Below are positions 50,301-63,500 of a stretch of DNA of 64,000 nt, in pieces. Every line of letters starts with the position of its first letter. Within the stretch, counting starts at the first letter, position 1. Position numbers and translations under genes: made by a program. The stretch covers positions 63,031,561-63,095,560 of the forward strand of contig NC_088775.1 of NCBI RefSeq assembly GCF_954871325.1, given 5' to 3'. The stretch comes from Gordionus sp. m RMFG-2023 (Eukaryota; Nematomorpha; Gordioida; Chordodea; Parachordodidae). The notes under the pieces were generated by a model, which saw nothing but the letters and a program-made list of their open reading frames with translations, was not told where the DNA came from and made no database searches.

Positions 50301-53300
50301 GTGTAAACTTACTCATATAAACATAAAATGAAAAAAAAATTTAAGTTTCCATCATTATTTTTTGTATGAAGACAATTCTCAGTTTAGTCAAAAATATTTA
50401 GATTTATGGGATTTTAAAAATATATTATTTTTTTTATTCATTTTGTGTAAACTTACCCATATAAACATAAAATGAAAAAAAAATTAAGTTTCCGTCATTA
50501 TTTCATGAGTTATGATGTCAATTCTCAGTTTAGTCAAAAAACATTTAGATTTATGGGATTTTAAAAATATTTTATTTTTTTTACTCATTTTGTGTAAACT
50601 TACTCATATAAACATAAAATGAAAAAAAAATTTACGTTTCCGTCATTATTTTTTGAGTTATGAAGACAATTGTTAGTTTAGTCAAAAATATTTAGATTTA
50701 TGGGATTTTAAAAATATTTTATTTTTTTTACTCATTTTGTGTAAACTTACTCATATAAACATAAAATGATAAAAAAATTTAAGTTTCCGTCATTATTTTT
50801 TGAGTTATGAAGACAATTCTCAGTTTAGTCAAAAAATATTTAGATTTATGGGATTTTAAAAATATTTTATTTTTTTTATTCATTTTGTGTAAACTTACTC
50901 ATATAAACATAAAATGAAAAAAAAATTTAAGTTTCCATCATTATTTTTTGTATGAAGACAATTGTTAGTTTAGTCAAAAATATTTAGATTTATGGGATTT
51001 TAAAAATATTTTATTTTTTTTACTCATTTTGTGTAAACTTACTCATATAAACATAAAATGAAAAAAAAATTTAAGTTTCCGTCATTATTTTTTGAGTTAT
51101 GAAGACAATTCTCAGTTTAGTCAAAAATATTTAGATTTATGGGATTTTAAAAATATTTTATTTTTTTTACTCATTTTGTGTAAACTTACTCATATAAACA
51201 TAAAATGAAAAAAAAATTTAAGTTTCCGTCATTATTTTTTGAGTTATGAAGACAATTCTCAGTTTAGTCAAAAATATTTAGATTTATGGGATTTTAAAAA
51301 TATTTTATTTTTTTTACTCATTTTGTGTAAACTTACTCATATAAACATAAAATGAAAAAAAAATTTAAGTTTCCGTCATTATTTTTTGAGTTATGAAGAC
51401 AATTCTCAGTTTAGCAAAAATATTTAGATTTATGGGATTTTAAAAATATTTTATTTTTTTTACTCATTTTGTGTAAACTTACTCATATAAACATAAAATG
51501 AAAAAAAAATTTAAGTTTCCGTCATTATTTTTTGAGTTATGAAGACAATTCTCAGTTTAGTCAAAAATATTTAGATTTATGGGATTTTAAAAATATTTTA
51601 TTTTTTTTATTCATTTTGTGTAAACTTACCCATATAAACATAAAATGAAAAAAAATTAAAGTTTCCGTCATTATTTTTTGAGTTATGAAGACAATTGTTA
51701 GTTTAGTCAAAAATATTTAGATTTATGGGATTTTAAAAATATTTTATTTTTTTTACTCATTTTGTGTAAACTTACTCATATAAACATAAAATGAAAAAAA
51801 ATTTAAGTTTCCGTCATTATTTTTTGAGTTATGAAGACAATTGTTAGTTTAGTCAAAAATATTTAGATTTATGGGATTTTAAAAATATTTTATTTTTTTT
51901 ACTCATTTTGTGTAAACTTACTCATATAAACATAAAATGAAAAAAAATTTAAGTTTCCGTCATTATTTTTTGAGTTATGAAGACAATTCTCAGTTTAGTC
52001 AAAAATATTTAGATTTATGGGATTTTAAAAATATTTTATTTTTTTTACTCATTTTGTGTAAACTTACTCATATAAACGTAAAATGAAAAAAAAATTTACG
52101 TTTCCGTCATTATTTTTTGAGTTATGAAGACAATTGTTAGTTTAGTCAAAAATATTTAGATTTATGGGATTTTAAAAATATTTTATTTTTTTTACTCATT
52201 TTGTGTAAACTTACTCATATAAACATAAAATGATAAAAAAATTTAAGTTTCCGTCATTATTTTTTGAGTTATGAAGACAATTCTCAGTTTAGTCAAAAAA
52301 TATTTAGATTTATGGGATTTTAAAAATATTTTATTTTTTTTACTCATTTTGTGTAAACTTACTCATATAAACATAAAATGAAAAAAAAATTTAAGTTTCC
52401 ATCATTATTTTTTGTATGAAGACAATTCTCAGTTTAGTCAAAAATATTTAGATTTATGGGATTTTAAAAATATTTTATTTTTTTTACTCATTTTGCGTAA
52501 ACTTACTCATATAAACATAAAATGAAAAAAAATTTAAGTTTCCGTCATTATTTTTTGAGTTATGAAGAGAATTCTCAGTTTAGTCAAAAATATTTAGATT
52601 TATGGGATTTTAAAAATATTTTATTTTTTTTACTCATTTTGTGTAAACTTACTCATATAAACATAAAATGAAAAAAAAATTTACGTTTCCGTCATTATTT
52701 TTTGAGTTATGAAGACAATTGTTAGTTTAGTCAAAAATATTTAGATTTATGGGATTTTAAAAATATTTTATTTTTTTTACTCATTTTGTGTAAACTTACT
52801 CATATAAACATAAAATGATAAAAAAATTTAAGTTTCCGTCATTATTTTTTGAGTTATGAAGACAATTGTTAGTTTAGTCAAAAAATATTTAGATTTATGG
52901 GATTTTAAAAATATTTTATTTTTTTTACTCATTTTGTGTAAACTTACTCATATAAACATAAAATGATAAAAAAATTTAAGTTTCCGTCATTATTTTATGA
53001 GTTATGATGTCAATTCTCAGTTTAGTCAAAAAATATTTAGATTTATGGGATTTTAAAAATATTTTATTTTTTTTACTCATTTTGTGTAAACTTACTCATA
53101 TAAACATAAAATGAAAAAAAAATTTAAGTTTCCGTCATTATTTTTTGAGTTATGAAGACAATTGTTAGTTTAGTCAAAAATATTTAGATTTATGGGATTT
53201 TAAAAATATTTTATTTTTTTTACTCATTTTGTGTAAACTTACTCATATAAACATAAAATGAAAAAAAATTTAAGTTTCCGTCATTATTTTTTGAGTTATG

Positions 53301-56300
53301 AAGACAATTCTCAGTTTAGTCAAAAATATTTAGATTTATGGGATTTTAAAAATATATTATTTTTTTTACTCATTTTGTGTAAACTTACTCATATAAACAT
53401 AAAATGAAAAAAAATTTAAGTTTCCGTCATTATTTTATGAGTTATGATGTCAATTCTCAGTTTAGTCAAAAAATATTTAGATTTATGGGATTTTAAAAAT
53501 ATTTTATTTTTTTTACTCATTTTGTGTAAACTTACTCATATAAACATAAAATGAAAAAAAATTTAAGTTTCCATCATTATTTTTTGAGTTATGATCTCAA
53601 TTCTCAGTTTAGTCAAAAATATTTAGATTTTTGGGATTATATAAATGTTTAATTTTTTTGACTCATTTTGTGTAAACTTACTCATATAAACATAAAATGA
53701 AAAAAAAATTTAAGTTTCCGTCATTATTTTTTGAGTTATGAAGACAATTCTCAGTTTAGTCAAAAATATTTAGATTTATGGGATTTTAAAAATATTTTAT
53801 TTTTTTTATTCATTTTGTGTAAACTTACCCATATAAACATAAAATGAAAAAAAAATTAAGTTTCCGTCATTATTTCATGAGTTATGATGTCAATTCTCAG
53901 TTTAGTCAAAAAATATTTAGATTTATGGGATTTTAAAAATATTTTATTTTTTTTACTCATTTTGTGTAAACTTACTCATATAAACATAAAATGAAAAAAA
54001 AATTTAAGTTTCCATCATTATTTTTTGTATGAAGACAATTCTCAGTTTAGTCAAAAATATTTAGATTTATGGGATTTTAAAAATATTTTATTTTTTTTAT
54101 TCATTTTGTGTAAACTTACCCATATAAACATAAAATGAAAAAAAAATTAAGTTTCCGTCATTATTTCATGAGTTATGATGTCAATTCTCAGTTTAGTCAA
54201 AAAACATTTAGATTTATGGGATTTTAAAAATATTTTATTTTTTTTACTCATTTTGTGTAAACTTACTCATATAAACGTAAAATGAAAAAAAAATTTACGT
54301 TTCCGTCATTATTTTTTGAGTTATGAAGACAATTGTTAGTTTAGTCAAAAATATTTAGATTTATGGGATTTTAAAAATATTTTATTTTTTTTACTCATTT
54401 TGTGTAAACTTACTCATATAAACATAAAATGATAAAAAAATTTAAGTTTCCGTCATTATTTTTTGAGTTATGAAGACAATTCTCAGTTTAGTCAAAAAAT
54501 ATTTAGATTTATGGGATTTTAAAAATATTTTATTTTTTTTACTCATTTTGTGTAAACTTACTCATATAAACATAAAATGAAAAAAAAATTTAAGTTTCCA
54601 TCATTATTTTTTGAGTTATGATGACAATTCTCAGTTTAGTCAAAAATATTTAGATTTATCGGATTTTAAAAATATTTTATTTTTTTTACTCATTTTGCGT
54701 AAACTTACTCATATAAACATAAATGAAAAAAAATTTAAGTTTCCGTCATTATTTTTTGAGTTATGAAGACAATTCTCAGTTTAGTCAAAAATATTTAGAT
54801 TTATGGGATTTTAAAAATATTTTATTTTTTTTACTCATTTTGTGTAAACTTACTCATATAAACATAAAATGAAAAAAAAATTTACGTTTCCGTCATTATT
54901 TTTTGAGTTATGAAGACAATTGTTAGTTTAGTCAAAAATATTTAGATTTTTGTGATTATATAAATGTTTAATTTTTTTGACTCATTTTGTGTAAACTTAC
55001 TCATATAAACATAAAATGAAAAAAAAATTTAAGTTTCCGTCATTATTTTTTGAGTTATGAAGACAATTCTCAGTTTAGTCAAAAATATTTAGATTTATGG
55101 GATTTTAAAAATATTTTATTTTTTTTATTCATTTTGTGTAAACTTACCCATATAAACATAAAATGAAAAAAAAATTAAGTTTCCGTCATTATTTCATGAG
55201 TTATGATGTCAATTCTCAGTTTAGTCAAAAAATATTTAGATTTATGGGATTTTAAAAATATTTTATTTTTTTTACTCATTTTGTGTAAACTTACTCATAT
55301 AAACATAAAATGAAAAAAAAATTTAAGTTTCCATCATTATTTTTTGTATGAAGACAATTCTCAGTTTAGTCAAAAATATTTAGATTATTGGGATTTTAAA
55401 AATATTTTATTTTTTTTATTCATTTTGTGTAAACTTACTCATATAAACATAAAATGAAAAAAAAATTTACGTTTCCGTCATTATTTTTTGAGTTATGAAG
55501 ACAATTGTTAGTTTAGTCAAAAATATTTAGATTTATGGGATTTTAAAAATATTTTATTTTTTTTACTCATTTAAACTTACTCATATAAACATAAAATGAA
55601 AAAAAATTTAAGTTTCCGTCATTATTTTTTGAGTTATGAAGACAATTCTCAGTTTAGTCAAAAATATTTAGATTTATGGGATTTTAAAAATATTTTATTT
55701 TTTTTACTCATTTTGTGTAAACTTACTCATATAAACATAAAATGAAAAAAAATTTAAGTTTCCGTCATTATTTTATGAGTTATGAAGACAATTCTCAGTT
55801 TAGTCAAAAAGATTTAGATTTATGGGATTTTAAAAAATATTTTATTTTTTTTACTCATTTTGTGTAAACTTACTCATATAAACATAAAATGAAAAAAAAA
55901 TTTAAGTTTCCATCATTATTTTTTGAGTTATGAAGACAATTCTCAGTTAGGTCAAAAATATTTAGATTGATGGGATTTTAAAAATATTTTATTTTTTTTA
56001 CTCATTTTGTGTAAACTTACTCATATAAACATAAAATGAAAAAAAAATTTAAGTTTCCATCATTATTTTTTGAGTTATGAAGACAATTGTTAGTTTAGTC
56101 AAAAATATTTAGATTTATAGGATTTTAAAAATATTTTATTTTTTTTACTCATTTTGTGTAAACTTACTCATATAAACATAAAATGAAAAAAAAATTTAAG
56201 TTTCCGTCATTATTTTTTGAGTTATGAAGACAATTCTCAGTTTAGTCAAAAATATTTAGATTTATGGGATTTTAAAAATATTTTATTTTTTTTACTCATT

Positions 56301-57520
56301 TTGTGTAAACTTACTCATATAAACATAAAATGAAAAAAAAATTTATTCCGTCATTATTTTTTGAGTTATGAAGACAATTCTCAGTTTAGTCAAAAATATT
56401 TAGATTTGTGGGATTTTAAAAATATTTTATTTTTTTTACTCATTTTGTGTAAACTTACTCATATAAAAATAAAATGAAAAAAAAATTTTAGTTTCCGTCA
56501 TTATTTTTTGAGTTATGAAGACAATTCTCAGTTTAGTCAAAAATATTTAGATTTATGGGAGTTTAAAAATATTTTATTTTTTTTACAACTTACTCATTTA
56601 AATATGAAATGAAAAAAAAATTTAAGTTTCCGTCATTATTTTTTGAGTTATGAAGACAATTCTCAGTTTAGTCAAAAATATTTAGATTTATGGGATTTTA
56701 AAAATATTTTATTTTTTTTATTCATTTTGTGTAAACTTACCCATATAAACATAAAATGAAAAAAAATTAAAGTTTCCGTCATTATTTTTTGAGTTATGAA
56801 GACAATTGTTAGTTTAGTCAAAAATATTTAGATTTATGGGATTTTAAAAATATTTTATTTTTTTTACTCATTTTGTGTAAACTTACTCATTTAAACATAA
56901 AATGAAAAAAAAATTTACGTTTCCGTCATTATTTTTTGAGTTATGAAGACAATTGTTAGTTTAGTCAAAAATATTTAGATTTATGGGATTTTAAAAATAT
57001 TTTATTTTTTTTACTCATTTTGTGTAAACTTACTCATATAAACATAAAATGAAAAAAAATTTAAGTTTCCGTCATTATTTTTTGAGTTATGAAGACAATT
57101 GTTAGTTTAGTCAAAAATATTTAGATTTATGGGATTTTAAAAATATTTTATTTTTTTTACTCATTTTGTGTAAACTTACTCATATAAACATAAAATGAAA
57201 AAAAAATTTAAGTTTCCGTCATTATTTTTTGAGTTATGAAGACAATTCTCAGTTTAGTCAAAAATATTTAGATTTATGGGATTTTAAAAATATATTATTT
57301 TTTTTACTCATTTTGTGTAAACTTACTCATATAAACATAAAATGAAAAAAAATTTAAGTTTCCGTCATTATTTTATGAGTTATGATGTCAATTCTCAGTT
57401 TAGTCAAAAAATATTTAGATTTATGGGATTTTAAAAATATTTTATTTTTTTTACTCATTTTGTGTAAACTTACTCATATAAACATAAAATGAAAAAAAAA
57501 TTTACATTTCCGTCATTATT
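46900..57520 (+). repeat. 8.6-kb offset duplication inside the array
   Basis: ACTCATTTAAACTTACTC occurs at about 46937 and 55565, offset 8,628. ACAACTTACTCATTTAAATATG occurs at 47956 and 56585, offset 8,629. TTTACATTTCC occurs at 49018 and 57501, offset 8,483, about one monomer less. These pairs share the same flanking variants (AAATTTATTCCGTC, GATTGATGGG, TTTATAGGATT). Confidence 0.85.
49690..54270 (+). repeat. 3,663-bp duplication inside the array
   Basis: Four independent markers give the same offset: AAATATATTATTTT at 49691 and 53354, GATCTCAATTC at 49930 and 53593, TTTGTATGAAG at 50361 and 54024, AAAACATTTAG at 50541 and 54204. About 25 monomers were therefore copied as one block. Confidence 0.88.
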
Positions 57521-60500
57521 TTTTGAGTTATGAAGACAATTGTTAGTTTAGTCAAAAATATTTAGATTTATGGGATTTTAAAAATATTTTATTTTTTTTA
57601 CTCATTTTGTGTAAACTTACTCATATAAACATAAAATGATAAAAAAATTTAAGTTTCCGTCATTATTTTTTGAGTTATGAAGACAATTCTCAGTTTAGTC
57701 AAAAAATATTTAGATTTATGGGATTTTAAAAATATTTTATTTTTTTTACTCATTTTGTGTAAACTTACTCATATAAACATAAAATGATAAAAAAATTTAA
57801 GTTTCCGTCATTATTTTTTGAGTTATGAAGACAATTGTTAGTTTAGTCAAAAATATTTAGATTTATGGGATTTTAAAAATATTTTATTTTTTTTACTCAT
57901 TTTGTGTAAACTTACTCATATAAACATAAAATGAAAAAAAAATTTAAGTTTCCGTCATTATTTTTTGAGTTATGAAGACAATTGTTAGTTTAGTCAAAAA
58001 TATTTAGATTTATGGGATTTTAAAAATATTTTATTTTTTTTACTCATTTTGTGTAAACTTACTCATATAAACATAAAATGAAAAAAAAATTTAAGTTTCC
58101 GTCATTATTTTTTGAGTTATGAAGACAATTCTCAGTTTAGTCAAAAATATTTAGATTTATGGGATTTTAAAAATATTTTATTTTTTTTACTCATTTTGTG
58201 TAAACTTACTCATATAAACATAAAATGAAAAAAAAATTTACGTTTCCGTCATTATTTTTTGAGTTATGAAGACAATTCTCAGTTTAGTCAAAAATATTTA
58301 GATTTATGGGATTTTAAAAATATTTTATTTTTTTTACTCATTTTGTGTAAACTTACTCATATAAACATAAAATGAAAAAAAAATTTACGTTTCCGTCATT
58401 ATTTTTTGAGTTATGAAGACAATTGTTAGTTTAGTCAAAAATATTTAGATTTTTGGGATTATATAAATGTTTAATTTTTTTGACTCATTTTGTGTAAACT
58501 TACTCATATAAACATAAAATGAAAAAAAAATTTAAGTTTCCGTCATTATTTTTTGAGTTATGATGTCAATTCTCAGTTTAGTCAAAAAATATTTAGATTT
58601 ATGGGATTTTAAAAATATTTTATTTTTTTTACTCATTTTGTGTAAACTTACTCATATAAACATAAAATGAAAAAAAAATTTAAGTTTCCGTCATTATTTT
58701 TTGAGTTATGAAGACAATTGTTAGTTTAGTCAAAAATATTTAGATTTATGGGATTTTAAAAATATTTTATTTTTTTTACTCATTTTGTGTAAACTTACTC
58801 ATATAAACATAAAATGAAAAAAAAATTTAAGTTTCCGTCATTATTTTTTGAGTTATGAAGACAATTCTCAGTTTAGTCAAAAATATTTAGATTTATGGGA
58901 TTTTAAAAATATATTATTTTTTTTACTCATTTTGTGTAAACTTACTCATATAAACATAAAATGAAAAAAAATTTAAGTTTCCGTCATTATTTTATGAGTT
59001 ATGATGTCAATTCTCAGTTTAGTCAAAAAATATTTAGATTTATGGGATTTTAAAAATATTTTATTTTTTTTACTCATTTTGTGTAAACTTACTCATATAA
59101 ACATAAAATGAAAAAAAATTTAAGTTTCCATCATTATTTTTTGAGTTATGATCTCAATTCTCAGTTTAGTCAAAAATATTTAGATTTTTGGGATTATATA
59201 AATGTTTAATTTTTTTGACTCATTTTGTGTAAACTTACTCATATAAACATAAAATGAAAAAAAAATTTAAGTTTCCGTCATTATTTTTTGAGTTATGAAG
59301 ACAATTCTCAGTTTAGTCAAAAATATTTAGATTTATGGGATTTTAAAAATATTTTATTTTTTTTATTCATTTTGTGTAAACTTACCCATATAAACATAAA
59401 ATGAAAAAAAAATTAAGTTTCCGTCATTATTTCATGAGTTATGATGTCAATTCTCAGTTTAGTCAAAAAATATTTAGATTTATGGGATTTTAAAAATATT
59501 TTATTTTTTTTACTCATTTTGTGTAAACTTACTCATATAAACATAAAATGAAAAAAAAATTTAAGTTTCCATCATTATTTTTTGTATGAAGACAATTCTC
59601 AGTTTAGTCAAAAATATTTAGATTTATGGGATTTTAAAAATATTTTATTTTTTTTATTCATTTTGTGTAAACTTACCCATATAAACATAAAATGAAAAAA
59701 AAATTAAGTTTCCGTCATTATTTCATGAGTTATGATGTCAATTCTCAGTTTAGTCAAAAAACATTTAGATTTATGGGATTTTAAAAATATTTTATTTTTT
59801 TTACTCATTTTGTGTAAACTTACTCATATAAACGTAAAATGAAAAAAAAATTTACGTTTCCGTCATTATTTTTTGAGTTATGAAGACAATTGTTAGTTTA
59901 GTCAAAAATATTTAGATTTATGGGATTTTAAAAATATTTTATTTTTTTTACTCATTTTGTGTAAACTTACTCATATAAACATAAAATGATAAAAAAATTT
60001 AAGTTTCCGTCATTATTTTTTGAGTTATGAAGACAATTCTCAGTTTAGTCAAAAAATATTTAGATTTATGGGATTTTAAAAATATTTTATTTTTTTTACT
60101 CATTTTGTGTAAACTTACTCATATAAACATAAAATGAAAAAAAAATTTAAGTTTCCATCATTATTTTTTGAGTTATGATGACAATTCTCAGTTTAGTCAA
60201 AAATATTTAGATTTATCGGATTTTAAAAATATTTTATTTTTTTTACTCATTTTGCGTAAACTTACTCATATAAACATAAATGAAAAAAAATTTAAGTTTC
60301 CGTCATTATTTTTTGAGTTATGAAGACAATTCTCAGTTTAGTCAAAAATATTTAGATTTATGGGATTTTAAAAATATTTTATTTTTTTTACTCATTTTGT
60401 GTAAACTTACTCATATAAACATAAAATGAAAAAAAAATTTACGTTTCCGTCATTATTTTTTGAGTTATGAAGACAATTGTTAGTTTAGTCAAAAATATTT

Positions 60501-63500
60501 AGATTTTTGGGATTATATAAATGTTTAATTTTTTTGACTCATTTTGTGTAAACTTACTCATATAAACATAAAATGAAAAAAAAATTTAAGTTTCCGTCAT
60601 TATTTTTTGAGTTATGAAGACAATTCTCAGTTTAGTCAAAAATATTTAGATTTATGGGATTTTAAAAATATTTTATTTTTTTTATTCATTTTGTGTAAAC
60701 TTACCCATATAAACATAAAATGAAAAAAAAATTAAGTTTCCGTCATTATTTCATGAGTTATGATGTCAATTCTCAGTTTAGTCAAAAAATATTTAGATTT
60801 ATGGGATTTTAAAAATATTTTATTTTTTTTACTCATTTTGTGTAAACTTACTCATATAAACATAAAATGAAAAAAAAATTTAAGTTTCCATCATTATTTT
60901 TTGTATGAAGACAATTCTCAGTTTAGTCAAAAATATTTAGATTATTGGGATTTTAAAAATATTTTATTTTTTTTATTCATTTTGTGTAAACTTACTCATA
61001 TAAACATAAAATGAAAAAAAAATTTACGTTTCCGTCATTATTTTTTGAGTTATGAAGACAATTGTTAGTTTAGTCAAAAATATTTAGATTTATGGGATTT
61101 TAAAAATATTTTATTTTTTTTACTCATTTAAACTTACTCATATAAACATAAAATGAAAAAAAATTTAAGTTTCCGTCATTATTTTTTGAGTTATGAAGAC
61201 AATTCTCAGTTTAGTCAAAAATATTTAGATTTATGGGATTTTAAAAATATTTTATTTTTTTTACTCATTTTGTGTAAACTTACTCATATAAACATAAAAT
61301 GAAAAAAAATTTAAGTTTCCGTCATTATTTTATGAGTTATGAAGACAATTCTCAGTTTAGTCAAAAAGATTTAGATTTATGGGATTTTAAAAAATATTTT
61401 ATTTTTTTTACTCATTTTGTGTAAACTTACTCATATAAACATAAAATGAAAAAAAAATTTAAGTTTCCATCATTATTTTTTGAGTTATGAAGACAATTCT
61501 CAGTTAGGTCAAAAATATTTAGATTGATGGGATTTTAAAAATATTTTATTTTTTTTACTCATTTTGTGTAAACTTACTCATATAAACATAAAATGAAAAA
61601 AAAATTTAAGTTTCCATCATTATTTTTTGAGTTATGAAGACAATTGTTAGTTTAGTCAAAAATATTTAGATTTATAGGATTTTAAAAATATTTTATTTTT
61701 TTTACTCATTTTGTGTAAACTTACTCATATAAACATAAAATGAAAAAAAAATTTAAGTTTCCGTCATTATTTTTTGAGTTATGAAGACAATTCTCAGTTT
61801 AGTCAAAAATATTTAGATTTATGGGATTTTAAAAATATTTTATTTTTTTTATTCATTTTGTGTAAACTTACCCATATAAACATAAAATGAAAAAAAATTA
61901 AAGTTTCCGTCATTATTTTTTGAGTTATGAAGACAATTGTTAGTTTAGTCAAAAATATTTAGATTTATGGGATTTTAAAAATATTTTATTTTTTTTACTC
62001 ATTTTGTGTAAACTTACTCATTTAAACATAAAATGAAAAAAAAATTTACGTTTCCGTCATTATTTTTTGAGTTATGAAGACAATTGTTAGTTTAGTCAAA
62101 AATATTTAGATTTATGGGATTTTAAAAATATTTTATTTTTTTTACTCATTTTGTGTAAACTTACTCATATAAACATAAAATGAAAAAAAATTTAAGTTTC
62201 CGTCATTATTTTTTGAGTTATGAAGACAATTGTTAGTTTAGTCAAAAATATTTAGATTTATGGGATTTTAAAAATATTTTATTTTTTTTACTCATTTTGT
62301 GTAAACTTACTCATATAAACATAAAATGAAAAAAAAATTTAAGTTTCCGTCATTATTTTTTGAGTTATGAAGACAATTCTCAGTTTAGTCAAAAATATTT
62401 AGATTTATGGGATTTTAAAAATATATTATTTTTTTTACTCATTTTGTGTAAACTTACTCATATAAACATAAAATGAAAAAAAATTTAAGTTTCCGTCATT
62501 ATTTTATGAGTTATGATGTCAATTCTCAGTTTAGTCAAAAAATATTTAGATTTATGGGATTTTAAAAATATTTTATTTTTTTTACTCATTTTGTGTAAAC
62601 TTACTCATATAAACATAAAATGAAAAAAAAATTTACATTTCCGTCATTATTTTTTGAGTTATGAAGACAATTGTTAGTTTAGTCAAAAATATTTAGATTT
62701 ATGGGATTTTAAAAATATTTTATTTTTTTTACTCATTTTGTGTAAACTTACTCATATAAACATAAAATGATAAAAAAATTTAAGTTTCCGTCATTATTTT
62801 TTGAGTTATGAAGACAATTCTCAGTTTAGTCAAAAAATATTTAGATTTATGGGATTTTAAAAATATTTTATTTTTTTTACTCATTTTGTGTAAACTTACT
62901 CATATAAACATAAAATGATAAAAAAATTTAAGTTTCCGTCATTATTTTTTGAGTTATGAAGACAATTGTTAGTTTAGTCAAAAATATTTAGATTTATGGG
63001 ATTTTAAAAATATTTTATTTTTTTTACTCATTTTGTGTAAACTTACTCATATAAACATAAAATGAAAAAAAAATTTAAGTTTCCGTCATTATTTTTTGAG
63101 TTATGAAGACAATTGTTAGTTTAGTCAAAAATATTTAGATTTATGGGATTTTAAAAATATTTTATTTTTTTTACTCATTTTGTGTAAACTTACTCATATA
63201 AACATAAAATGAAAAAAAAATTTAAGTTTCCGTCATTATTTTTTGAGTTATGAAGACAATTCTCAGTTTAGTCAAAAATATTTAGATTTATGGGATTTTA
63301 AAAATATTTTATTTTTTTTACTCATTTTGTGTAAACTTACTCATATAAACATAAAATGAAAAAAAAATTTACGTTTCCGTCATTATTTTTTGAGTTATGA
63401 AGACAATTCTCAGTTTAGTCAAAAATATTTAGATTTATGGGATTTTAAAAATATTTTATTTTTTTTACTCATTTTGTGTAAACTTACTCATATAAACATA